A DNA stretch of 64,000 nucleotides from positions 186,001 to 250,000 of the forward strand of contig SEFZ01000004.1 in NCBI GenBank assembly GCA_004173185.1, in the 5' to 3' direction. The notes under the pieces were generated by a model that was not told the origin of the DNA, searched no databases, and saw only the letters and a list, made by a program, of their open reading frames with translations. The DNA is from Sphingomonadales bacterium (GTDB taxonomy: Bacteria > Pseudomonadota > Alphaproteobacteria > Sphingomonadales > Sphingomonadaceae). Shown here in pieces: positions 54,981 to 63,184 of the stretch. Numbering within the stretch: the first letter of the stretch is position 1; every line of letters begins with the position of its first letter. Made by a program: the position numbers and the translations under genes.

Positions 54981-55814
54981 ATGAGCGCAACAGAAGATAC
55001 GCCGCGCGCTGTCGCCGAGGCCATGGTCGCCATGATCGAGGCCCAAAGCGTTAGGTTGGTCGGGGAAAGCGACCGTTTCACCATAACGATCGCTGGCACA
55101 ACGATCAGGCTCGATGACGGCGAGACGCATGCGTTCGAGAAGCTGGCATCCGCTATCGAAGCCCGGATATCGTATGAGCGGGCGACCGCAATGGTCGCCG
55201 CCGCGGGCGAGACCGGCATTCCATTGTGGCTGGTCGTCGGCCCGGACATGCTGGGCAAATGGCTGGCATGGTCCCGTACGACGCAGGCGTTGGTGAAGGT
55301 TTTGTCGCTCACCGACCGAAGCGATGCGGCGCCGGTCGTTGGCGATCTCGCCCGACGCGCCCGGCGTGGTCTGGGGCAGATGGCGGCGAAGATTCGTGTG
55401 CGGGCGGGGCAGGCGGTAGCGGAGCGAATCGAGTTCTCGCACCGGGTGCCCGCGACCGCTGTCCTGGGGCGTCGCGCCATCATCAGGATAGCCCATCAGA
55501 ATGTGCCCGATACACTGTTGATCGCGCTGAAAGACCCGACTCGCAACGAGCGCAGGCAACTCGCCGAGCTGGTGGATCACCCATTCGCCGCAGGATATGC
55601 ATTCACGGTCGCCGACGTGCGTCGCGAGCAGGATGGAATCGCCATTGAGGTCGAGACGGCTTGGGGACCGCTGGCGCCTATCCCCGAGAAGGCATGGACC
55701 GCCGTCCCGCAGGACGCGGATCCCGCATTTCCGTGGCGCCCGACGGCGCGCGAAGTGGCCGAACTCTACGGCTTGGCGGCGCGGGGTCAGCACCTGCTGG
55801 GGAAAAGTAACTGA
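54981..55814 (+). CDS. Unrecognised protein between the two minus-strand operons
   Basis: A 277-residue protein (SATEDTPRAVAEAMVAMIEAQSVRLVGESDRFTITIAGTTIRLDDGE...). It has no Cys and has alternating alpha/beta segments (PLWLVVGPDMLGKWLAWS, AIIRIAHQNVPDTLLIAL). It faces the E1-like gene convergently and sits between it and the 54836 operon. No family recognised. Confidence 0.6.
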   Translation: MSATEDTPRAVAEAMVAMIEAQSVRLVGESDRFTITIAGTTIRLDDGETHAFEKLASAIEARISYERATAMVAAAGETGIPLWLVVGPDMLGKWLAWSRTTQALVKVLSLTDRSDAAPVVGDLARRARRGLGQMAAKIRVRAGQAVAERIEFSHRVPATAVLGRRAIIRIAHQNVPDTLLIALKDPTRNERRQLAELVDHPFAAGYAFTVADVRREQDGIAIEVETAWGPLAPIPEKAWTAVPQDADPAFPWRPTAREVAELYGLAARGQHLLGKSN

Positions 55815-55835
55815 TCGCACGGCGCGGTCGTCTGG

Positions 55836-56597
55836 CTAGAGCCGATCCGCGTTGATGATAGTGTTGCCGTCGATGGCGTAGACCGAATGATATTCGGCCT
55901 CGCTGTCGGCATAGAAGCCGCGCAATTGCTTATACTGGATCACCGCGAGCGTCGCCGCGAGACGGTTGAGATCCGCCACCTGGACATTGGACCGATAGAG
56001 ATCGTCATCGTCGCCACCCGCTACTGGAATGCGCGAATGCTCATGAACATGGCCGCGCATCGCCGGCGTGCTGGTGGTGACGCGGACCTGGCCCATGACC
56101 TGGCCCTCAGCCAGGCGGAGGCCTAATCCTGCATCAATAAACGGCAGTCCGCGCGCCTCGAGCTCGGGGATGAGAGAAGCGCGCGCATCAAGGCTGTCGA
56201 CACAGACGAACACGAAATCGACATCATCGAGCAGGTGGAAGTTGCCCGGGCCCAGATAATCGGCGTGCGCGATGATGCCCTTGTGCATTCTGCCATAGAC
56301 GCCGGCATAATACTCGACCTTGGACAGGCCGGCGGCGATATCATCGAGCGACATCGCGCCCGGCGCGCGCCACGCCGTATGCTGCTCGACCACGTCGCCA
56401 TCGATCAGGACGATGCGCTCGCACGGTGTCTTGCTGATCAGGTCGAGCGTCTCCGAGCCCGTACCGCCCAGACCGATGATCCCGATGCTGCCACCGGCCA
56501 AGCGTGCGGATACCTCCTCGATGCCGGCACGGGACGAAGCGGTGTCTTCGTAGACAAAGGGGCTGGGCGTGATCGCGCCGGAAGACTCAGCTGGCAT
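55836..56597 (-). CDS. ThiF/E1-like adenylyltransferase
   Basis: A 253-residue ThiF/MoeB/E1-fold enzyme. ATP-binding GLGGTGS is at 42-48, with acidic residues D66/D68 after the second strand (VLIDGDVVEQH) and an Arg (R77) in the position of the E1 arginine finger. DFVFVCVDSLDARAS holds Cys132. It should adenylate the C-terminus of a ubiquitin-like partner. No Cys-containing catalytic (half-)domain is evident, so thioester formation is uncertain. The start (ATG 56597) overlaps the Ub-like gene by 11 nt. Confidence 0.85.
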   Translation of the reverse strand: MPAESSGAITPSPFVYEDTASSRAGIEEVSARLAGGSIGIIGLGGTGSETLDLISKTPCERIVLIDGDVVEQHTAWRAPGAMSLDDIAAGLSKVEYYAGVYGRMHKGIIAHADYLGPGNFHLLDDVDFVFVCVDSLDARASLIPELEARGLPFIDAGLGLRLAEGQVMGQVRVTTSTPAMRGHVHEHSRIPVAGGDDDDLYRSNVQVADLNRLAATLAVIQYKQLRGFYADSEAEYHSVYAIDGNTIINADRL

Positions 56598-56970
56598 AGG
56601 TCGCATTCGCATTGACGACGAGCCCGTCGGCGATCTCGATCACGTCACCCGGAGTCAGAATCCCGCTTGGCCGGAGGGCCGCGCCGCCATGAAACGAAAC
56701 GGTAGCAGCTGAGGGTGTGGCAAGCTGCCTGTCGGGGAAAGCGAGGCGCAGCAGTTGCGCGAACGTCGCGGTCCGGCCGCGCATGGCGTGCCACCGCCCG
56801 TTGATCCTGATCGAGACACGGCCGGAAGGCGTGACGGGCGCACGATTGGATCGCTCGGCTTCGCCGACCAAGTAAAAATGCGGACGCGCGCCGGCGGGCG
56901 GGATCGGGTCGTGCGAAGGCGTGGCGGCCGACCGGCGCCCGCTGGCGGACATGCTGGCAAGTATCGTCAT
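56587..56970 (-). CDS. Multiubiquitin-like (beta-grasp) protein, single domain
   Basis: A 127-residue protein. Residues 51-127 match the multiubiquitin domain: RVSIRINGRWHAM, FAQLLRLAFPD, ILTPGDVIEIADGLVVNANAT. The first 50 residues are a disordered basic/Pro linker. Typical multiubiquitin proteins have several copies; here there is one and no Gly-Gly C-terminus (it ends NATYAS). It overlaps and precedes the E1-like gene and follows the AAA-type ATPase, so it is probably the E1 substrate. ATG 56970 follows GAGGAG. Confidence 0.8.
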   Translation of the reverse strand: MTILASMSASGRRSAATPSHDPIPPAGARPHFYLVGEAERSNRAPVTPSGRVSIRINGRWHAMRGRTATFAQLLRLAFPDRQLATPSAATVSFHGGAALRPSGILTPGDVIEIADGLVVNANATYAS

Positions 56971-56986
56971 CATAATCTCCTCAAGG

Positions 56987-57886
56987 TCAGAAGGGAACGT
57001 CATCATCATCGTCGTTGTGATCGAACTTAGGGGCGCCGCTTCGCGCGAGCTCGGTCACGGCGTCCGCCATCCCGGCGTAAAGCTGCTTGGCGGAAGGATA
57101 ATGATATCGGACAAGACCGCGCGCTATGTTGGGCCAGTCGAACAGCGGGTCAGCCTCGTCGAACCCTAGATCGTCGAGCACCTCGAGCAGAATGGACAGT
57201 GCGGCAGTCGTCTCGATGTTCGCGGGAAATTCGCTGAACGCGACATGCGCCGCCAAGGCGCGCAAGTTCGGCGGCACGCCGGTTAAACCATCGCACTGAA
57301 TGATCCAGGTCACTTCGCCGAAATCCATGTTGGTCTGAAGGCGGTCTTCGCTCCACGCGCGACCGGTTGCGGGATCGATCATCGCGACCAGCCCGGCGGC
57401 GACGTCGTCCCCGACCTTATCGATGCCGATCACTGTGACGGTCGGGTTGGCGCAGCGTTTTGCGGCCATCGCGACGGTGATCGGGGAGGCCCAGAGCGCT
57501 TCGCTGACTTGGCCGGACGATGCGATGTTGGCGGCGATCAGGGGGTCGGTAAGGTTCAAAAAGACGTGTGGCACCCCGACGACGTGAGCCAGCCGCCGCG
57601 CGGCATGCGTGCGCCCGGCGCCTTGCGGTCCGGTCACCAGAATTGGGACTCCACGAAACCACGGGCGCTCGGCTGCGATCAGCGCCTGGCAGCTACTCGT
57701 GACCCAGCGCAGGAACGCCGGCTGATGGTGATGCATGAGCTCCAAGGCGATCCCGTCTGGGCCCAACCGGTTACCGCCATTGAGCGCGAAGGGCTCGCTC
57801 AGGCCCAGCGGAGCCGGGCCACCGTCGAATGCGCGGCCCACGATCATCGCAGGACGTGCCGGCTTGAAAGGCGTGATATCGTTCAT
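56987..57886 (-). CDS. AAA-type ATPase of the Ub-like operon
   Basis: A 299-residue P-loop ATPase. Walker A GPQGAGRT is at 86-93 and Walker-B-like TVTVIGIDKVGDD at about 149-161. IQCDGLTGVPPNLRALAAHVAF resembles a sensor-1 / Arg-finger area of AAA+ proteins. The C-terminus is Asp-rich (KFDHNDDDDDVPF). It starts within the stop of the upstream gene (TGATG) and ends 16 nt before the Ub-like start. It may unfold or relocate targets of the Ub-like module. Confidence 0.75.
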   Translation of the reverse strand: MNDITPFKPARPAMIVGRAFDGGPAPLGLSEPFALNGGNRLGPDGIALELMHHHQPAFLRWVTSSCQALIAAERPWFRGVPILVTGPQGAGRTHAARRLAHVVGVPHVFLNLTDPLIAANIASSGQVSEALWASPITVAMAAKRCANPTVTVIGIDKVGDDVAAGLVAMIDPATGRAWSEDRLQTNMDFGEVTWIIQCDGLTGVPPNLRALAAHVAFSEFPANIETTAALSILLEVLDDLGFDEADPLFDWPNIARGLVRYHYPSAKQLYAGMADAVTELARSGAPKFDHNDDDDDVPF

Positions 57887-58557
57887 CAGTCGCCCCGCCA
57901 CATGCGCAGTGGGCGCATGCCGCCCGCGCCACGCCCCACTTTCTTGATGCGGCTTTCCGTCTCGAACATCTCGTCGATGAGCATGCGGGTCAGCGCCTCA
58001 GCCCCATGCTCGGCGGCGTGGTCAAGGAACGCGCCGAACCGCTCCTTCTGCCAGCGCAGCCAGTCGCATAGGCGGTCGCGCTCGCTGGCACGGTCGTAGC
58101 GCACCGACCATTCCGCGTGTCCGTCGCTCTTGCGCTGAAGTTCCAGCTTGTGCCCGCGCTTGGTATCGAGAGCATAGAGATTGATGACTTTATGGTCGCG
58201 CTGGCGATTCTCCTCGGCCTCCGCGCGCGCATCGCGAATCTTTCGTGCCGCCTTGACCGCGCGGTCGGTTGCGTCGGTGATCGCGGCGGGCCCGAATATC
58301 ATGGTGACATGGGCCAAGAACAGTAGGTCGAGAGCGCCGGCCTGGAATCGCTCAAGCACCGCGTCGCGATCGGCAAGATCGCCGAAATGGCGGACCCATA
58401 TGCTGCTCGTGCCGCCGGAATTCGCGTCGGCTACCATCAGACAGATTATATGTGGGTATGCGACATCAACCTCGATCGAGAAGCGCCCGATGGCATTGTG
58501 AAGGACCGACGCCGCCTGGGTGTCGGGAGCACGGACGAAGGAGGCACGGTCTTGCAT
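57886..58557 (-). CDS. Unrecognised first gene of the Ub-like operon
   Basis: A 223-residue protein (QDRASFVRAPDTQAASVLHNAIGRFSIEVDVAYPHIICLMVADANSGGTSS...). The middle (KAARKIRDARAEAEENRQRDHKVINLYAL) is helical and charged, and the end is basic (SRIKKVGRGAGG). It is coupled to the AAA gene. There is one Cys in YPHIICLM; I looked for an E2 pattern and did not find a convincing one. No family recognised. Confidence 0.55.
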   Translation of the reverse strand: MQDRASFVRAPDTQAASVLHNAIGRFSIEVDVAYPHIICLMVADANSGGTSSIWVRHFGDLADRDAVLERFQAGALDLLFLAHVTMIFGPAAITDATDRAVKAARKIRDARAEAEENRQRDHKVINLYALDTKRGHKLELQRKSDGHAEWSVRYDRASERDRLCDWLRWQKERFGAFLDHAAEHGAEALTRMLIDEMFETESRIKKVGRGAGGMRPLRMWRGD

Positions 58558-58567
58558 GGCAGATAAA

Positions 58568-58583
58568 ATATAATACCTTATAT
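58568..58583. promoter_or_regulatory. AT-rich palindrome in a divergent promoter
   Basis: ATATAA-TACC-TTATAT lies 10 bp upstream of the Ub-like operon and 57 bp from the divergent regulator-like gene. A second arm pair CAGATA...TATCTG (58560-58591) encloses it. It is a candidate operator, with -10-like sequences on both strands. Confidence 0.5.
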
Positions 58584-58639
58584 GATATCTGACAATACCC
58601 TTCCTTGCGCTTATTCCTGCGTGTGGTTCATCCAGGCCT

Positions 58640-59260
58640 GTGTCGAATCAGCAGCCTCTCTCGCCCAGTCTGTCGTTTGCGGATGCCATCACCGTTTTGA
58701 TGGAGGCTTGCGGCATCACTCCCGAAGCACGGTCCGCGTTCGACGCCAGGGTTCGGCATCTTCAACGATTGGGCGTTCCTGAGCGCGGCGAGGACGGAGC
58801 GGGCAGACTCCGATATGGAATTGCTGAGCTCGCGGCGCTGGCCACCGCCGTCCGTCTGATGGATGCGTTCATGGCGCCGGCGCTTGCAGCTCGATACGTG
58901 ACCGAGAGGTGGGCAAGCCTTGCGCCGTTTGTTCTGGCGGGCGCACGTGAGGCGTTGCCCGAGAGCTATGTTGCGCGGCGCTCGATCCCGCCCAAGACGT
59001 TCGCGGTATTCCGCGCCAACGCGCTGGCGATGCTCGGCAAACGCCGTCAGCATGACGAGCGCGGGGATGAGCCGCTTGGCAGCATTCGGATCTGTGATGA
59101 GGCCCAGGCGACGGCAATTACCGAAGCCGTGGATGGAGCAGGGCTGGTGCTGGATAGCCAGACCTTCATGCCGGTCATAGTCCGCCGCTGGGCGGAATTG
59201 CTTTCTGCAACCGAGGCTGAGCTAGGCAGCGAGCTTGATCAGTTGCGGTTTGCTGAGTGA
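58640..59260 (+). CDS. MerR-like regulator, tentative
   Basis: A 206-residue protein (GTG 58640). The stretch FDARVRHLQRLGVPERGEDGAGRLRYGIAELAALATAVRLM looks like a MerR-type winged helix. The rest is helical. It is divergent from the Ub-like operon, with a palindrome between, so it may control it. Assignment is by pattern only. Confidence 0.55.
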   Translation: MSNQQPLSPSLSFADAITVLMEACGITPEARSAFDARVRHLQRLGVPERGEDGAGRLRYGIAELAALATAVRLMDAFMAPALAARYVTERWASLAPFVLAGAREALPESYVARRSIPPKTFAVFRANALAMLGKRRQHDERGDEPLGSIRICDEAQATAITEAVDGAGLVLDSQTFMPVIVRRWAELLSATEAELGSELDQLRFAE

Positions 59261-59396
59261 CCGGCGGGCTGATCACTTGCGAGTAATCGGCAGGAAATGG
59301 GGGGCTTGGCAGCCGATCAGCAAAGCGCCCAGAAACGGACTTCCTACATGCAGACGCGCCCCGCGCTCGTGATCGACGCGAATAACAGGCTCTCTT

Positions 59397-59876
59397 TCAC
59401 ATCATCCGGTGCCGCTCGATCCCGTCGGGCACGCGGCGCGTCGCCAAGGGCAGAAGCGTCTTTGCGCGCAGGACCCCCTCGATATGATCCTCGGGGATGC
59501 CCAACAAGGGTACCAGCGAGTTTCCGTCGTAACTGAAGGACACGTCCGGATCGTCGGTGAGAACGTAGATGGGGCCGATGCCTGTAGACGCATAGAGCCG
59601 ACAGTTGGTCCATATGCGTAGTTCATCCCCCCGCATTTCCTCTACAAAAATCTCCGACGGCCCCTCCCACTCTTTGCCGGGCCTGAAACCCAGACCCAGG
59701 ACATCGAACCTCCGCTCCGAGTTCGGCAAGGCGAACGTTGCATCAGACGCGGCGGGTCCGCAGGCAAACATGAGGCGCCGCGGATTGGTTTCCAATTTAG
59801 TCGAGAAGACGCGCGTCATCAGAATGCCAGTCGCAATCGCGAACTTCCGCCCAACGCTCAAATCGATCTTTGTCAT
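59397..59876 (-). CDS. Hypothetical protein
   Basis: A 159-residue protein (TKIDLSVGRKFAIATGILMTRVFSTKLETNPRRLMFACGPA...). It looks like a beta-rich soluble protein with a conserved-looking PIYVLTDDPDVSF end. ATG 59876 follows GGAGGAAAA, a good ribosome site. No family recognised. It is divergent from the Xre-like gene. Confidence 0.55.
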   Translation of the reverse strand: MTKIDLSVGRKFAIATGILMTRVFSTKLETNPRRLMFACGPAASDATFALPNSERRFDVLGLGFRPGKEWEGPSEIFVEEMRGDELRIWTNCRLYASTGIGPIYVLTDDPDVSFSYDGNSLVPLLGIPEDHIEGVLRAKTLLPLATRRVPDGIERHRMM

Positions 59877-60004
59877 TTTTTCCTCCGGATCCTTACCCAC
59901 TTCCCTTCGCATCGCGACCGATGCTTCGAGGGCGGACTTATGGGAGCCGGGATTTTCAGCATTGAAAACTTGTCACAATAAACTGAGCATGGCATAGTCA
60001 TGAT

Positions 60005-60559
60005 GTGTTGAAGCCTTCGGACCATCACCTGCCGCGATCAGCCGTTCCAGCATCGATAGGCCCCCGGATTCGACTTATTCGCAAGTCGCGGCGCTGGTCG
60101 CAGACTAAGCTGGCGTCAAAACTCGGTGTAGACCGTCGCACCATCATTAGGCTCGAAGCGGGGCAGCACGTCCCGTCGTCGCATCTCATTCACGCCATTG
60201 AGGAACTCTTCGACTTACCAAAGTTGGTGCCCGCTTGGCCGGAATCTCCGCGAGCCTCCGCCCCCTGTTATGGCCCGAGGGTTCGGGCCGCGAGGCGGGC
60301 CGCCAATATCACGGCCACGGCCGCGGCCGCCTCCGCAGGGGTCGGTGCTGCGACCTTCTCGCGCTTCGAACGTGGCGCTATGATTCATGCGATTGTCGGT
60401 GCCTTCGGTGCGCCGGACGAGGGTATCCGAAGCGACGCCTTGGCCATCCTTCTGGGGTTCATCGATGCCGCTGCGTTGAACGCCTTCTGCATGGCAAGCG
60501 AACAGGCAGCGCGCCAGACAATCCGCGTGTTAACAGTGCGTGCCGCCGCACCACGGTGA
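60005..60559 (+). CDS. Xre-family regulator with two HTH regions
   Basis: A 184-residue protein. The first HTH (about 20-75: IRLIRKSRRWSQTKLASKLGVDRRTIIRLEAGQHVPSSHLI) is a clear Xre domain. A second HTH-like region (about 90-125: VRAARRAANITATAAAASAGVGAATFSRFERG) repeats the pattern. GTG 60005 or TTG 60008 is the start. Targets unknown. Confidence 0.75.
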   Translation: MLKPSDHHLPRSAVPASIGPRIRLIRKSRRWSQTKLASKLGVDRRTIIRLEAGQHVPSSHLIHAIEELFDLPKLVPAWPESPRASAPCYGPRVRAARRAANITATAAAASAGVGAATFSRFERGAMIHAIVGAFGAPDEGIRSDALAILLGFIDAAALNAFCMASEQAARQTIRVLTVRAAAPR

Positions 60560-60874
60560 AATTGACACCTTCTCAAGGTCGACTGAAAGAACCTGGTGAT
60601 GCACCACTTTCAGGTGTCGTAAATCAAAATGCGTGTCCAAAAGAGCAAGTTGGGCACTGCTGCGATTGGGGCCTGCATTTTCCGGCTGCATTGCGCCCCA
60701 CAATTGGACGCTAATAGCGCACGTCGAAGCCCCCAAAAGCCGACATCCTAAGGCGGCGGTAAGCCGTTCGGGTGAGTGCAGAGCGCGATCGAGCGGGCGC
60801 CGGATGTTGGCAGAAACCAGGGCGATGGCCGTCCGCCAGAAGCGAAAGGTACCATCATCGCATCTGCACTCGAG
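60560..60874. other. Gap with no clear gene
   Basis: About 315 bp between the Xre gene and the P-type ATPase stop. I see no gene, strong hairpin or repeat that I can support. Codon-like fragments here read out of frame. Confidence 0.4.
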
Positions 60875-62878
60875 CTAGGCAGGGCGATCCCGGAAAGCTA
60901 GCAGCCGCAAGGCGTTGAAGACCACCACGAGCGTCGAGCCCTCATGCGCAAGCACCGCCGGACCGATGCCAAGGCCGAAGATTGTCGCTGGCAACAGCGC
61001 TGCAACGACACCCAAGCTGATGTAGACGTTCTGTCGTATTATGCGGCTGGTCTGTCGGCTCAGTCCTACCGCAAACGGCAGATGCGATAGGTCGTCGGCC
61101 ATCAGCGCAACGTCCGCCGTCTCGAGCGCGACATCGGATCCGGCCGCGCCCATCGCGATGCCTACCGTGGCGTTGGCCATCGCCGGCGCGTCGTTGACGC
61201 CATCGCCGACCATCGCGACCTTCGCCTCGGCCTTCAGCTTCTTGATCGCGTCAACCTTGTCCTCCGGCATCAGGTCGCCCCACGCCTCGTCGAGTCCGAC
61301 CTCCTTGGCAATAGCGTCAGCGACGCGCTGGTTGTCGCCGGAGATCATGATCATTCGGGTGATGCCCAGATCGCGCAGCCGCTTCAGCGTCGCCACCGCC
61401 GCCTTGCGCGGGGTGTCCATCATGCCAATCGCTCCGAGATACCGCGAGCCCAGACGCACGACCATCGTCGTGCGACCGCTCTCCTCAAGGCGCGAAATCG
61501 CATCGCGCAGGGCAGGTGGCAGCGCCTCGCCGCTGATTTCCCCGAATAGCTTCGGGCTGCCGATATGGACTTCCTGGCCCTCGTAGGTCGCCTCGACGCC
61601 GCGCCCGGTGATGCTGCGTAGGTCGCTCGCTGCGGGAACCGCGGCATCACCGAGTCGCTCGCGTCCGTCCTTGGTGATCGCTGCGGCCAGCGGATGGTCG
61701 CTGAGCGCCTCGACCGCCACTGCCACCCGGAGCAGTTCCTCCTCGGTTACGCCATCGGCGGCGACCACGTCCGTGATGCGCGGGCGCCCCTCTGTGAGCG
61801 TGCCGGTTTTGTCGAAGGCGATCGCGCTCAGCGTGCCGAGGTTCTCGAGCGGACCGCCGCCCTTGACCAGCACGCCACCGCGCGCGGCGCGGGCGACGCC
61901 GGACAGGACAGCGCTGGGCGTGGCGATGGCGAGCGCGCACGGGCTTGCCGCAACCAGGACCGCCATCGCTCGGTAGAAGCTGTCGCGGAACGGCTCGTCG
62001 ACGACGACCCAAGCGAACAGCATCACGACCACGAGGATCAGCACCGCGGGCACGAAGATGCGCTCGAACCTGTCGGTGAAGTGCTGGGTCGGCGACTTCT
62101 GCGCCTCCGCCTCGCCGACCATCTTAACGACCTTCGCTAGCGTCGTGTCCGAAGACAGGCGCGTAACCTGCACCTCGATCGCGCCCGAACCGTTGATCGT
62201 GCCCGCGAAGATGCGGCTCTCGCTCGCCACCTTGTTGGGCTGCGCGGCCGCCGCGGCGGCATCCGCGACGGGCTGCTTGTCGACGGGGACACTCTCGCCG
62301 GTCACCGGTGCCTGGTTGACGCTGGACGTTCCGACCACAACGAACCCGTCGGCTGGTATGCGCTCGTTCGGCTTCACCACGACGGTGTCGCCGACCTTCA
62401 GCTCCTCGACCGGGATCTCGGTAGTGCCACCGTCCCGTCGCACCAGCGCCGTCTGCGGCGCGAGCTCGGCGAGCGCCTCGATGGCTCGCTTCGCGCGGCC
62501 CATCGCGTAGTGCTCCAGCGAGTGGCCGAAGCTGAAGAGGAACAGCAGCAGCGCACCTTCCGCCCACGCGCCGAGCGCCGCTGCGCCGGCAGCGGCCACC
62601 AGCATGAGTGTATCGATCTCGAACTTGCCGCCGCGCAGCGATGCGAAGGCCTCTCGCAGCGTAAAGACGCCGCCGAAGAAGTATGCTGCGACATAGAAGC
62701 CGATCGGCACCCACTCGGCCGATGCTGTCAGTTTCTCGACCGCGAAGCCGATCGCAAGCAATGCGCCGCAGATCAGCGCGAAGTAGAGTTCGGTATTGGC
62801 CCCGAGCAGGCCTCCGTGAGCATGCTCATGGTCTGCGTGTCCGACCTCGTTCTCGTGCTCGGTTTGATCGTTTGCCAT
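60875..62878 (-). CDS. P1B-4 type heavy-metal ATPase (CzcP/CoaT-like)
   Basis: A 667-residue metal efflux ATPase. It has a His-rich N-terminus (HENEVGHADHEHAHGG), TM helices, actuator TGES, SPC at 312-314, DKTGT at 356-360 with phosphorylated Asp356, and HEGST at 645 in the last TM region. SPC plus HEG(S/T) is the P1B-4 pattern, found in Co/Zn/Cd/Fe exporters. No Cys-based N-terminal metal domain. It lies near an RND pump end, so it belongs to a metal-resistance module of element B. Confidence 0.9.
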   Translation of the reverse strand: MANDQTEHENEVGHADHEHAHGGLLGANTELYFALICGALLAIGFAVEKLTASAEWVPIGFYVAAYFFGGVFTLREAFASLRGGKFEIDTLMLVAAAGAAALGAWAEGALLLFLFSFGHSLEHYAMGRAKRAIEALAELAPQTALVRRDGGTTEIPVEELKVGDTVVVKPNERIPADGFVVVGTSSVNQAPVTGESVPVDKQPVADAAAAAAQPNKVASESRIFAGTINGSGAIEVQVTRLSSDTTLAKVVKMVGEAEAQKSPTQHFTDRFERIFVPAVLILVVVMLFAWVVVDEPFRDSFYRAMAVLVAASPCALAIATPSAVLSGVARAARGGVLVKGGGPLENLGTLSAIAFDKTGTLTEGRPRITDVVAADGVTEEELLRVAVAVEALSDHPLAAAITKDGRERLGDAAVPAASDLRSITGRGVEATYEGQEVHIGSPKLFGEISGEALPPALRDAISRLEESGRTTMVVRLGSRYLGAIGMMDTPRKAAVATLKRLRDLGITRMIMISGDNQRVADAIAKEVGLDEAWGDLMPEDKVDAIKKLKAEAKVAMVGDGVNDAPAMANATVGIAMGAAGSDVALETADVALMADDLSHLPFAVGLSRQTSRIIRQNVYISLGVVAALLPATIFGLGIGPAVLAHEGSTLVVVFNALRLLAFRDRPA

Positions 62879-62914
62879 TCGGCATTTCCTTCATCGTATC
62901 GGTCAGCGAAGCGT

Positions 62915-63184
62915 TTAGCGGTGTGTCTCAGGGTCCGGCGGGGTCGGAGGACTCGCATCGGTTGGCGGTGCCCTTGGTTCCCGTTCGGGAAAACTGCGCC
63001 AAGGCCGCTGCGATGACGGCAAAGTGATGTGGAGCGCAGCGGCGCGGCCGCGAATGGCGTCAACTGTCCGGCCCATGCCCTTGGCGATCGCGGCCGCCGT
63101 TTGGCGCTTCGAGATGCGGCTGCGCAGCTCGACGTCATCCTCGACAGACCAGATGTGGCCCGCCCTGGGGAAAGCGTCATTCAC
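62915..63184 (-). CDS. Small SANT/Myb-like HTH protein
   Basis: An 89-residue protein (NDAFPRAGHIWSVEDDVELRSRISKRQTAAAIAKGMGRTVDAIRGRAAALHI) with a SANT-like HTH and a Pro-rich tail. GTG 63184 overlaps the RND pump stop, so it is coupled to that operon. It might be a regulator or an accessory. Confidence 0.6.
   Translation of the reverse strand: MNDAFPRAGHIWSVEDDVELRSRISKRQTAAAIAKGMGRTVDAIRGRAAALHITLPSSQRPWRSFPEREPRAPPTDASPPTPPDPETHR

Noticed and set aside
50714..58557. Assignment of element B genes to the PRTRC plasmid system
   Set aside because: A ParB-like gene, a ThiF protein and a Ub-like protein first suggested PRTRC, but the Ub-like domain fits multiubiquitin better and I could not match PRTRC proteins A, B, D, E or F.
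57886..58557. E2-like fold in the first protein of the Ub-like operon
   Set aside because: A single Cys in YPHIICLM recalled an E2 active site, but the surrounding pattern does not fit.
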